DNA of 45,227 bases, taken from contig CALQIY020000004.1 of the NCBI GenBank assembly GCA_943330755.2, forward strand, positions 1 to 45,227, read 5' to 3'. The notes beneath the pieces are model-generated. The model had not been told where the DNA came from, ran no database searches, and worked only from the letters and a program-made list of their open reading frames with translations. Both the position numbers and the translations under genes were made by a program. Origin of the DNA: Opitutus sp. GAS368. Lineage in GTDB: Bacteria > Verrucomicrobiota > Verrucomicrobiia > Opitutales > UBA953. Shown here one piece after another: positions 15,735-23,030 of the stretch (positions are counted from its first letter, which is position 1; each line of letters begins with the position of its first letter).

Positions 15735-16862
15735 ATGCGTTGCCTGTCGCCCCACGTGCTCTTGCTTGCCCTCGCCACCGTCATCCTGCCCGCGGCGGAA
15801 GGCCTCACCCGCAACCAAGCGGAAGCGGCCGTGACGGCGCTGGCCGCCGAGCGGACGGGCGAGCTGCGGAAAGAGCGCGCGGCCGAGGTCGCCGCCAAGG
15901 AACTGAAAGTCGGCGACAAGTCCCTCCGCTGGTTGGAGAAGGAATTCAACCTCGCGCCCGAGGGGCAGCGCAGCCTGTGGATTTCGATGCACGGCGGCGG
16001 GGGGGCGCCGGCCGCGGTCAATGACCAGCAGTGGAAGAACCAGATTCGGCTCTACGCGCCGGCGGAAGGCATCGTCGTGGCGCCGCGCGCTCCGACCAAC
16101 ACCTGGAACCTTTGGCATGAAGGGCATATCGATCCCCTGTTCGCCCGTTTGATCGACGACTTCGTGGCGGTGCGCGGCGTGCATCCCGCGAAGGTCTATC
16201 TCTTGGGCTACTCCGCCGGCGGCGACGGGGTTTGGCAGTTGGCCCCGCGCATGCCCGACCGCTTTGCGGCGGCCGCGATGATGGCGGGCCATACGAACGG
16301 CGTGAGCACGCTCGGGGTTCGCAATCTGCCCTTCGCGATGTTCGTCGGCGGGGCCGACACCGCCTACAATCGCCACAAGGTCGTCGCCGAGAAGATCGCG
16401 GAATTTGGTCGTCTGCAGCAGGCGGACCCCGAGGGCTACACGCATCTCGGTCGCGTCTACGAAGGCCTGCCGCACTGGATGGGGCTGAAGGATGCGGAGG
16501 CCTTGCCGTGGATGGCCAAGTTCACCCGCACCGCTTGGCCCAAGAAGGTCGTGTGGGTGCAGACGGGGGTGACCCACGCGCAGTTCTATTGGCTCCAAGT
16601 CCCCGCGGACGCCGCACAGCCGGGGCAGAAGCTCGTCGCGGTCGCGAGCGGGCAAGCCATCACGTTGACCGGCGACGTCCCGAAGGGCACGGCCCTCCGT
16701 CTTCACGATGCGCTGGTCAACCTGGATGAGCCGGTGACCGTGACGGTGAACGGCCAAAAGGTTTTCCAAGGCAAGGTCCCCCGCACGGAGGCCGTCATCC
16801 GGGCGGCCTTGCTGACGCGGCTCGATCCCCAGATTTGCCCCACGGCCCTCCTGACGCTCTAA
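15735..16862 (+). CDS. Secreted alpha/beta hydrolase, poly(3-hydroxybutyrate) depolymerase-like
   Basis: The 375-residue product has a signal peptide (MRCLSPHVLLLALATVILPA). The hydrolase core shows LWISMHGGGGAPAAVND (residues 81-97, oxyanion-hole region), PAKVYLLGYSAGGDGVWQLA (151-170, nucleophile Ser160 in GYSAGG), FVGGADTAYN and GLPHWMGLKD, where an Asp and a His may complete the triad. A C-terminal module after about residue 300 (VASGQAITLTGDVPKGT...) looks beta-rich. This plan fits secreted esterases of the PHB-depolymerase/LpqC group; the true substrate is unknown. The DUF1080 gene begins 1 nt after its stop, so the two are very likely translated from one message. Confidence 0.8.
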   Translation: MRCLSPHVLLLALATVILPAAEGLTRNQAEAAVTALAAERTGELRKERAAEVAAKELKVGDKSLRWLEKEFNLAPEGQRSLWISMHGGGGAPAAVNDQQWKNQIRLYAPAEGIVVAPRAPTNTWNLWHEGHIDPLFARLIDDFVAVRGVHPAKVYLLGYSAGGDGVWQLAPRMPDRFAAAAMMAGHTNGVSTLGVRNLPFAMFVGGADTAYNRHKVVAEKIAEFGRLQQADPEGYTHLGRVYEGLPHWMGLKDAEALPWMAKFTRTAWPKKVVWVQTGVTHAQFYWLQVPADAAQPGQKLVAVASGQAITLTGDVPKGTALRLHDALVNLDEPVTVTVNGQKVFQGKVPRTEAVIRAALLTRLDPQICPTALLTL

Positions 16863-16863
16863 C

Positions 16864-17538
16864 ATGAAAAGCCTCCTCTGCTTCTGCGGCCTCGCCGCCC
16901 TCCTCCGCGCGGCTCCCGCCAAGGATCCTTACCCGGTTTCGGTCCCGGCGGTCGCGGTGACGCATCCCGCGGCCGACGCGCCCGGCTTCACCGCTTTGTT
17001 CAACGGGAAGGACCTGGCGGGTTGGCGGACCAAGGGGAATTGGGTCTATGCGGCCGACGGCTCCGTCACCTTGCAGCCGCGCGCCGGCGAAACCGGCTGG
17101 AAGCGTTTCGACGCCTATCTCTTCACCGAAAAGAAATACCGCGACTTCGTCCTCGACCTCGAGTTCAAGTTCGAGCCCACGGGCAACTCCGGCGTCTTCT
17201 TCGCGGTCGCCGACCCGCTCAATCCGGTCGACAAGGGCATCGAGCTTCAGGTGCTCGATACCTATGGCTTGGCCACGCCGGGCAATCACGACTGCGGTGG
17301 GATCATCAAGGCGATGGGCCCAGCCAAGAACATGGTGAAGCCGGCCGGGGAATGGAATCGCTACACCCTCACGCTCAAGGAGCGTTTGCTCCACGTCGAC
17401 TGCAACGGCCAGCGCATCATCGTCCTCAAGCTCGACGAATCCACGATGAAGGATCGCCCCGCCGAGGGCCATGTCGGTTTCCAGGACGAAGCGAAGCGGG
17501 TCTGGTATCGGGGCGTGCGCCTCCGGGAACTGAAGTAG
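16864..17538 (+). CDS. DUF1080 (3-keto-disaccharide hydrolase-like) secreted protein
   Basis: The 224-residue product has a short signal peptide and then the DUF1080 domain, a concanavalin-like beta-jellyroll. Diagnostic pieces are FTALFNGKDLAGWRTKG (residues about 41-57), NWVYAADGSV, YRDFVLDLEFKFEPTGNSGV (about 95-114) and GEWNRYTLTLKERLLHVDCNG. Some members hydrolyse 3-keto-glycosides after an oxidoreductase has oxidised the sugar; many are uncharacterised. The family is greatly expanded in planctomycetes and verrucomicrobia. It directly follows the depolymerase-like gene. Its stop is 1 nt from the stop of the convergent TVP38 gene. Confidence 0.88.
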   Translation: MKSLLCFCGLAALLRAAPAKDPYPVSVPAVAVTHPAADAPGFTALFNGKDLAGWRTKGNWVYAADGSVTLQPRAGETGWKRFDAYLFTEKKYRDFVLDLEFKFEPTGNSGVFFAVADPLNPVDKGIELQVLDTYGLATPGNHDCGGIIKAMGPAKNMVKPAGEWNRYTLTLKERLLHVDCNGQRIIVLKLDESTMKDRPAEGHVGFQDEAKRVWYRGVRLRELK

Positions 17539-17539
17539 T

Positions 17540-18181
17540 TCAGCGCCGCCAGCGGCGGCTCAGGACCCACGCGCCGACCGGGATGAGCGCGCTTAGGGCG
17601 AGCGCGAGGCCCTCGCGTTCCTCCGTCAACGTGCCGATCCACGCGAAGGTCAGGCCGAGGGGGACGCTGCCGACGGTGAGGGCCCAGAAGAAGGTGCGGA
17701 AGGGCATCCGCGCCAAGCCGGCCAAGCAGGCGACCGCCTCCGGCAGGATCGGCAGCCATCGCGAGGTCAGGACGAGCCAGGCTCCGCCGCGGGCGAAGAG
17801 TTCTTCGGTGCGGGCGAGGCCGTCTTCGCCCGCGATCCAGATCGCCGCCGGTCGACCCGCCCAACGGGCGAGCCCGTAGGCGGTCAGCCCGGCCAGCATC
17901 GAACCCAAGGTCGCGAGGAGGCCGCCGAGCCAAAAGCCATAGGTCGCCCCGAGCGCGGACATGACGATCGTGCTGGGAATCGGCAACGCGATGTCGGCGA
18001 CCAGCAAACCCACGCCGCCCGCCGCCGCCCAGGGCCCGAGCGCGCGCAGCCAAGCGAGCGTGCCCGCGAGGCTGAAGGAGCGGTCAAAGGCCTCCCCCCA
18101 GAGCAGCCACGGGCCGATGATGCCCGCCAGCAACAACGCCACCAAGGCGGCGAGCACGAGGTGGCCGCGGGTGAATTTCAT
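17540..18181 (-). CDS. TVP38/TMEM64-family (DedA-like) membrane protein
   Basis: The 213-residue protein has about five transmembrane helices and the family core: PIPSTIVMSALGATYGFWLG, then the GSMLAGLTAYGLARWAGR segment, and LTSRWLPILPEAVACLAGLARM with the conserved Arg/Pro pattern of VTT-domain proteins. These proteins are proposed lipid scramblases or membrane-homeostasis factors. The start ATG (18181) overlaps the stop of the upstream cupin gene by 4 nt, which indicates translational coupling; a longer frame reaching 18376 would lie within the cupin gene and is rejected. Confidence 0.88.
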   Translation of the reverse strand: MKFTRGHLVLAALVALLLAGIIGPWLLWGEAFDRSFSLAGTLAWLRALGPWAAAGGVGLLVADIALPIPSTIVMSALGATYGFWLGGLLATLGSMLAGLTAYGLARWAGRPAAIWIAGEDGLARTEELFARGGAWLVLTSRWLPILPEAVACLAGLARMPFRTFFWALTVGSVPLGLTFAWIGTLTEEREGLALALSALIPVGAWVLSRRWRR

Positions 18182-18588
18182 CGCGAGCCACGCAGGCTCT
18201 TCCAGGGCTCCTGGTCGCTGACGTCGACCATGAAGGGCCCTTGGCTTTCGCCGGGCGAGAGGATCGCGAGGATGGTGGCGTCCGCCGGCGAGCTGTTGAA
18301 GGTCGCGTGCACGAGCCCGGCGGGGATGTGCGCGCTTTCGCCCGCCTTGAGGATGCGATGCTCCTTTTCGACCCACTGCTCCACCTCTCCCTTGAGGACG
18401 TAGATCATTTCTTCGAGCTCCGGGTGCGTATGGAAGTTATGGCCTTCCCCGGCCGGCAAGGTGGCTTCGCAGACTTGGAGGGCCTTGGCCTCGGTCACGC
18501 CTGGTCGGCAGAGCCAGTAATTGGTCCGTCCTTTGTATTCTTCCTTCAAGGCGTTGGCGGGCGTGACGAAGCGCAGGTTCTGGCTCAT
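18178..18588 (-). CDS. Cupin-domain protein
   Basis: The 136-residue protein has both cupin motifs: motif 1 GEGHNFHTHPELEEMIYVLKG (in part; residues about 48-68), with two His and one Glu as probable metal ligands, and motif 2 AGESAHIPAGLVHATFN (about 83-99), with the fourth ligand His. It is a single small barrel, as in many metal-binding enzymes or sensors. No signal peptide, so cytoplasmic. It is coupled to the TVP38 gene (4-nt overlap). A putative leaderless promoter sits directly upstream. Substrate unknown. Confidence 0.87.
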   Translation of the reverse strand: MSQNLRFVTPANALKEEYKGRTNYWLCRPGVTEAKALQVCEATLPAGEGHNFHTHPELEEMIYVLKGEVEQWVEKEHRILKAGESAHIPAGLVHATFNSSPADATILAILSPGESQGPFMVDVSDQEPWKSLRGSR

Positions 18589-18594
18589 TTCGGC

Positions 18595-18624
18595 AACTTA
18601 GCGGCATTTAGTGCGGCGGGGCAA
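18595..18624 (-). promoter_or_regulatory. Putative leaderless promoter for the cupin-TVP38 pair
   Basis: On the minus strand TTGCCC (18624-18619), an 18-nt spacer and TAAGTT (18600-18595) end 6 nt before ATG 18588. The predicted +1 falls at the start codon. Confidence 0.52.
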
Positions 18625-18693
18625 GAATGCACCTGCGGGACGCCGTTGACTCCCGCGGGCCCTCGTCCCGAAATGAAGGACCTACCCCCTCCC

Positions 18694-19491
18694 ATGAAAT
18701 CCAAACTATCCCTCCTCTTGGGCCTCTCCCTGTTGGCCCAAGTTTCCCTGCATGGCGCCGACGAAGCCAAGAAGCCCGCCGCCGATGCGACCAAGGTCGC
18801 CGTCAAGGCCGCCGCGCCCAAGGCCCCGGTGCAACCCGCCGACGTCGCCGCGCCCAAGCTCGGGCCTGATGGCAAGATCCAGCCTGGCTTCCAGAAGTCC
18901 CACGAGGCCTTCGTGGAAATCGCCAAGAAGGGGGAAGCCCAGGTCGTGTTCCTCGGGGATTCGATCACCGCGGGCTGGAACGGCCAGAAGGCCCTCTTCG
19001 ACAAGGAGTATGCGCAGTATAAGGCCGCCAACTTCGGCATCGGTGGTGACCGCACGCAGCACGTCCTCTGGCGCGTCGAGAACGGCGAATTCGAAGGCCT
19101 CAAGCCGAAGGTCGTCGTCCTCATGATCGGCACCAACAACAGCGGCGTCGCCGCCAACTCGGTCGAGCAGGTCGCCGCCGGCATCAAGAACATCATCGAC
19201 GCCATCCACAAGCGCACGCCCGACACCAAGGTCCTACTCCTCGCGATCTTCCCGCGTGGCGCCGGTGAGACCAACAACCCGGGCCGCACCAAGAACAAGG
19301 CCGTGAACGAACTGATCGCCAAGTTCCATGACGGCAAGAAGGTCCACTACTTCGACATCGGCGCGAAGTTCCTCGCCGCCGACGGCACGCTCTCGAAGGA
19401 CATCATGCCCGACCAGCTGCACCTCAACGCGAAGGGCTACCAGATCGAGGCCGACGCCATCCGCGAGAAGCTCGCCGAGCTCGCCAAGTAA
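18694..19491 (+). CDS. Secreted SGNH/GDSL hydrolase (PAF-acetylhydrolase-like)
   Basis: The 265-residue product has a signal peptide (MKSKLSLLLGLSLLAQVSLHG), an Ala/Lys/Pro-rich linker (about 22-55), and an SGNH hydrolase domain. Block I is VVFLGDSITAGWN (Ser90), block II FGIGGDRTQ (Gly117), block III MIGTNNSG (Asn148), and block V PDQLHLNAKGY (Asp240, His243), so all four named residues are present. The pattern matches the PAF-acetylhydrolase beta-subunit-like group, often carbohydrate or acyl esterases in environmental bacteria. An alternative ATG at 18673 would add seven residues before the signal. A hairpin terminator follows the stop. Confidence 0.9.
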   Translation: MKSKLSLLLGLSLLAQVSLHGADEAKKPAADATKVAVKAAAPKAPVQPADVAAPKLGPDGKIQPGFQKSHEAFVEIAKKGEAQVVFLGDSITAGWNGQKALFDKEYAQYKAANFGIGGDRTQHVLWRVENGEFEGLKPKVVVLMIGTNNSGVAANSVEQVAAGIKNIIDAIHKRTPDTKVLLLAIFPRGAGETNNPGRTKNKAVNELIAKFHDGKKVHYFDIGAKFLAADGTLSKDIMPDQLHLNAKGYQIEADAIREKLAELAK

Positions 19492-19516
19492 TTCTTTCAG
19501 TCAAGCCGGTCACGCG

Positions 19517-19543
19517 GGCCGACCCTCCGGGGTCGGCCTTTCG
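19517..19543 (+). terminator. Probable terminator of the SGNH hydrolase gene
   Basis: GGCCGACCC (19517-19525) and GGGTCGGCC (19530-19538) make a perfect 9-bp stem with a TCCG loop. It is followed only by TTTCG, so the tail is weak. It separates two convergent genes. Confidence 0.6.
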
Positions 19544-19548
19544 CGTGT

Positions 19549-20262
19549 CTATTCCCCGGAGGTCAGGAAGGCGATGAGCTGGCGGCGCGGGGCGAAGGCG
19601 AGGTAGTGCCGCGCGAAGAATTCGCCGCCGAGGATGCCGTCGTAGTCCGCCGGGAGGATGTCCTTGCGGAGGCTCGCCGGCAGGCGGCCGGTGTGGAGGT
19701 TGTCCGCCGCGAATTCCGCGCCGACCTTCATCGGGACGTGGAAGGAATCCGTCTGGAACCAACCCCCGAGGAAATAGACATGGAAATCGCGGCCCTTGCC
19801 GGCGGAGGGGAAGTTCTCGATCACCGGGTGCTCGAGGAAGGTCAGTTGGAAGCCCGTGTCGACGCGGAGGCGATACTCGCGGTCGCGGATCCCCACCTGG
19901 ACGCTGAGCAGGCCATGCTCGGTCTTGAGCGCGAAGCTTCGGTCGCGGATCGGCGTGGCCTCCGTCGTCGCGGTGCACGTGCGCTTGGCGGCGTTGAGGG
20001 TCCAGTCGAACTCGCCGATGATGTCCATGCCCAGGAGGCCGGCGCACGGGGTGCCCAGGAATTGGACGAGTTTCGGGACGCCGATGATGGGCTTGCCCGG
20101 CTTGCCGGTCATGATGGGCTTCAGCGCGAAGGTGCGTTCCGCGATGGTGAGGCTCGGCGTGCTGCCGTAGCTGATCGCCGTCCCCGTATCGAAGAGCCAG
20201 CGTTGGTGGTTGATCTCGACGAACAAGTGTCCGCCTTGGAGATGGAGGGGGTAGGTGGCCAT
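19549..20262 (-). CDS. Two-lobed retropepsin-like aspartic protease homologue
   Basis: The 237-residue protein has two copies of the retropepsin pattern in one chain. Lobe 1 has RWLFDTGTAISYG (Asp25) and CAGLLGMDIIG (residues 73-83); lobe 2 has RLRVDTGFQLTFL (Asp135) and GILGGEFFARHY (209-220). The 110-residue offset equals one retropepsin unit, so the chain could fold as a self-contained pseudodimer with both catalytic Asp residues, unlike the homodimeric single-domain members of the Asp_protease_2 type. No signal peptide is present, so it should be cytoplasmic. Lobe 2 is less canonical after DTG (Phe). Neighbours do not suggest a substrate. Confidence 0.72.
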   Translation of the reverse strand: MATYPLHLQGGHLFVEINHQRWLFDTGTAISYGSTPSLTIAERTFALKPIMTGKPGKPIIGVPKLVQFLGTPCAGLLGMDIIGEFDWTLNAAKRTCTATTEATPIRDRSFALKTEHGLLSVQVGIRDREYRLRVDTGFQLTFLEHPVIENFPSAGKGRDFHVYFLGGWFQTDSFHVPMKVGAEFAADNLHTGRLPASLRKDILPADYDGILGGEFFARHYLAFAPRRQLIAFLTSGE

Positions 20263-20343
20263 ATCCGTAAGGAAATCTTGGCCCCCGCCCGAAGGCCCAC
20301 AAGCGACATCTCGCCGATGCCGTGTAAAAGAAGTATTAAAAAA

Positions 20344-21651
20344 TCACTTCAGGGGCCCGCCGGCGGGGAGGTCGGGCAGGGTCGCCGCGAGGATCTCGGC
20401 GATGGCTCGGCGTTCGGCGGCCGGGAGGTAGGCGTAGTCGGCGGGGGGCTGTTCGGCCCGGAGGATGTTCGCCAAACGGGTGAGCACCAAGCGCCGCAGT
20501 TCCGGGGGGAAGCCGCGGAAGGAGGCGCTGTAGATGAGCGGGCTGCACCGGTAACGGAAGAGCCGCGTCTTGAGGTCTAGGTCGCGGAGCGCGCGGCCCT
20601 GCGCGTCGGCCCGGCGGCCTTGGAGGTAGCTCTTCTCAAACGCGCCATCGCCCTGCAGGCCATCGGGGGGGAGGGCCGGTTCATCCCGGCAGAGGAGCGC
20701 GGCCACGACCTTGTCGGCTTCGCTCGCGAGGGAGACGAGCGTCGAGCCGGCCAACGGCGCGTCGGCGGGGAGCTGCAGGATTTCACGCGTGGCGGGCCAG
20801 CGAGCCAACGATAGGCGGGCCGTTTGGTTGGCGGCCGCGATGACGTTATGGACGTAGACCTGGTGGTCGTGGATGCTGAGCGCGACGATGTCGCTGGTCG
20901 GCTTCGGGTAGCGGCCGACGTCGAAGTAGGCTTGCAGCGACTGCAGCGTCACGCCCCCTTTGCCGTCGCTGGTGCGGAAGTCGGCTTCCGACTTGCCGAC
21001 GGTGTTGCCGCGGTGGCGAAAGGGGCTGGGTGCGCCGGTGACATACCAACCGCCCCAGCGGTCGGCGTAAGGGGTATCGGGCTCGAGGTTGGAGAGGCTG
21101 GAGCCGCTCAGCGCTTCGCCCTCGGCGTCGGGCATGATCGAGCGGGCGCGGAGGCTCGGGGTTCGTTCAAAGCTCTTATGGCAAGAGAGGCATTGGTTGT
21201 CGCGCTGCAGCAAGGGCTTGGCGCCATCTTCTTGCGCGTCGAGCAGGTAGAAGGTCGCGCCGAGGACCGGGTCGAAGAGCGTCACTTCGATGGCGCCGCC
21301 GGGCACCCAGCCGACATACGCTTCATCCGAGAAGTAAAGGACGCGGGGGTTCTTCGGGCCGATGAGGCTGCGTTGATGGCTGGTCTTGCTGAAGACGAGG
21401 AGTTGCGAGTCGACGGGGATCTCGAGTTGTTCGAGCAGCCAGCGCAGCCGGCGCCGGGCCGGCCACCCGCGGATTTCATCGGCTTGCTTTTGGAAAGCCT
21501 CGTTGAGCTTGGTCGCCCGGTCGTTCGGCAGGGTGGCCGAATAGTTGATCGGCGGATCCTCGAATGGCTCCGCTTCTTGGCCGCGCGCCCCGGCGGCGCC
21601 CAGCAGGAGCCCGAGGAAGAGAGGCCAGCTTAAGCGAGTAGGCGTCTGCAT
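20344..21651 (-). CDS. Exported monohaem cytochrome-like protein, family not recognised
   Basis: The 435-residue product has a signal peptide (to about residue 24) and one c-type haem motif, CLSCH (Cys154, Cys157, His158), within QRDNQCLSCHKSFERTPSLR. The remainder has no domain I recognise; RWGGWYVTGAPSPFRHRGN and LEPDTPYADRWGGWY are strikingly aromatic and look conserved in character. It should be a periplasmic haem protein, possibly part of an electron-transfer chain or an enzyme with a single c-haem. It lies downstream of the sigma factor gene on the same strand but has its own putative promoter. It is unrelated in layout to the DUF1549/DUF1553 proteins further on. Confidence 0.75.
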   Translation of the reverse strand: MQTPTRLSWPLFLGLLLGAAGARGQEAEPFEDPPINYSATLPNDRATKLNEAFQKQADEIRGWPARRRLRWLLEQLEIPVDSQLLVFSKTSHQRSLIGPKNPRVLYFSDEAYVGWVPGGAIEVTLFDPVLGATFYLLDAQEDGAKPLLQRDNQCLSCHKSFERTPSLRARSIMPDAEGEALSGSSLSNLEPDTPYADRWGGWYVTGAPSPFRHRGNTVGKSEADFRTSDGKGGVTLQSLQAYFDVGRYPKPTSDIVALSIHDHQVYVHNVIAAANQTARLSLARWPATREILQLPADAPLAGSTLVSLASEADKVVAALLCRDEPALPPDGLQGDGAFEKSYLQGRRADAQGRALRDLDLKTRLFRYRCSPLIYSASFRGFPPELRRLVLTRLANILRAEQPPADYAYLPAAERRAIAEILAATLPDLPAGGPLK

Positions 21652-21657
21652 GCGGAT

Positions 21658-21706
21658 AGCTTACCCCGCCGGGGCAGGCAGGACAAGGTCAGCCTCGCCC
21701 CGGCGG
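21658..21706 (-). promoter_or_regulatory. Putative promoter with inverted repeat straddling the -35, for the 20344 cytochrome-like gene
   Basis: On the minus strand TTGTCC (21686-21681), a 17-nt spacer and TAAGCT (21663-21658) end 6 nt before ATG 21651. A perfect 10-bp inverted repeat, CCGCCGGGGC (21666-21675) and GCCCCGGCGG (21697-21706), has one arm in the spacer and the other upstream of the -35, so its centre lies at the -35 box. This is a plausible operator. Confidence 0.5.
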
Positions 21707-21783
21707 CAAGCGCCCGGGGTTATTAGCCGAAGACACCGGTGGCTTAAGCCGGCCGCTTCGGCGCAGGCCGCGGCCACCTGGGT

Positions 21784-22767
21784 TCAGTTGGCGTTCGTCG
21801 TCGCCGGGGTGAGCAGGGCCCGCAGTTTACGGTAGGCCCGTTCTTCGAGCTGGCGCACGCGCTCGCGGCTGACGTGCAGGCGTCCGCCGACTTCGTCGAG
21901 GGTCCATTCCGCGCCGTCCCGCAGCCCGGTGCGGAGCTCGATGATGAGGGCTTCGCGATCGTTCAGCGTCCGCAAGTGCGCGCGGAGGAGTTCGGCGTCC
22001 AGCCGCAGGGCGGCTTGGTCGGCCGTGCCCGGAGCCTCGTCGTCGCGCAGGGTCTCGCCCAGCGTCAGGTCGCCGTCTTCGCCGACCGGGGCATCGAGCG
22101 AGACGTTGCTTTGCGAGAGTCGCCGCAAGGAGGCCACCTTGTGCTCGGCTTCCTGCATGGCCTCGGCGAGTTCGGCATCCGTGGCCTCGCGTCCCTGGGA
22201 CTGCAGAAGGCTCGCCTCCGCGCGGCGCAGGACCTTGAGGGCTTCGCGGATGTTGCGCGGCAGGTCGACGACGCGGCGGCGGCCGATTTCGGCCATGATC
22301 AAGCTGTAGATGGCCCAGCTCGCGTAGGTGTTGAAGCGCACCTGCTTTTCCGCAAGGAAGCGTTCCGCGGCGATGACGAGGCCGTGGTTGGCCGCGCTGG
22401 TCAGCTCTTCGCGCTCCTCCGGGGAGTGGGCATACTTGTTGGCGCAGTAGACGGCGAACTTGAGGTTGTGACGAATCAGCTCGTCGCGTGCCTGGAGGGC
22501 CGCCGTGGTGAACTGGCCATCGGCGCGGCGGCCGGCCTGAATCCGCTCGGCGAGCTGGAGCTCTTCGGCGGCGGACAGGATCTTGTGCTGACCGGCCTGT
22601 TGCAGGTAGGCTTGGTAGCCCGAGAGCTCGATGGCTTCGCTGGCTTCAAAAGCGTCCGGCGTCTCGACCGGGGAGTCGGCAGGGGCGCGGAGCTGGACCT
22701 GCTCAGCGGTGAAGCGGTCGGAGTTGGTCGGGGCGATGGTCGTGGCGGTGGGGATGAGCGTGATCAT
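21784..22767 (-). CDS. Sigma-70 family RNA polymerase sigma factor with divergent region 2.4
   Basis: The 327-residue protein has sigma regions 1.2 (YLQQAGQHKILSAAEELQLA, about 54-73), 2 (about 92-165), 3 (about 170-225) and 4 (about 258-317). It has a short, acidic/polar N-terminus and no long region 1.1, so it is a group 2 or 3 factor. Region 4.2 keeps the -35 recognition helix VSRERVRQLEERAYRKLR, close to the housekeeping consensus. Region 2.4 is unusual: positions equivalent to E. coli Trp434, Gln437 and Thr440 read Ala152, Ser155 and Met158 in TYASWAIYSLIMAEI. Region 2.2 is also altered (TSAANHG in place of IQEGNIG). It probably reads a different -10 element. Its own upstream region is an AT-rich island. 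Confidence 0.87.
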   Translation of the reverse strand: MITLIPTATTIAPTNSDRFTAEQVQLRAPADSPVETPDAFEASEAIELSGYQAYLQQAGQHKILSAAEELQLAERIQAGRRADGQFTTAALQARDELIRHNLKFAVYCANKYAHSPEEREELTSAANHGLVIAAERFLAEKQVRFNTYASWAIYSLIMAEIGRRRVVDLPRNIREALKVLRRAEASLLQSQGREATDAELAEAMQEAEHKVASLRRLSQSNVSLDAPVGEDGDLTLGETLRDDEAPGTADQAALRLDAELLRAHLRTLNDREALIIELRTGLRDGAEWTLDEVGGRLHVSRERVRQLEERAYRKLRALLTPATTNAN

Positions 22768-23030
22768 AAAAAAAGTGATGGGCCTGTATATAAGGGGCTC
22801 CTAAACGGCCTTTTCGGGGATGCCTTTTCCTAAGTAACTGATAATCAGCGAAATAAATTCGTATTATATTTTCAGGACCCCCGGCGACGGCCCGTCGGTG
22901 ACGGACACCGCTGGTAGGGTCTGAGGCAAGACCGAGAGTATACTCAAGGGGCATGGACCCGCAAGGGGGGTGCCAGCGATTTTCGAAAAAAAGGGTTCCG
23001 CAGGGTCGGCGGGTGGATTGACTGGTCGGC
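22768..23030. promoter_or_regulatory. Divergent spacer between sigma factor and M13 peptidase genes
   Basis: No gene is visible. On the sigma-gene side lies a TATATA-containing stretch (22778-22783) followed by two copies of GCCTTTTC (22808-22815, 22822-22829). Next is the 19-mer CTAAGTAACTGATAATCAG (22830-22848), which matches an element upstream of rpsP at 17 of 19 positions. After it comes an AT-rich tract (about 22850-22875). The part near 23031 is GC-rich with no clear -35/-10 pair for the peptidase. Confidence 0.45.

Noticed and set aside
15648-16922. N-terminal extension of the S9 peptidase frame, giving an apparent protein of over 1000 residues
   Set aside because: The extension is antisense to the depolymerase-like gene, has no recognisable sequence, and would bury the lipoprotein signal that starts at 15647.
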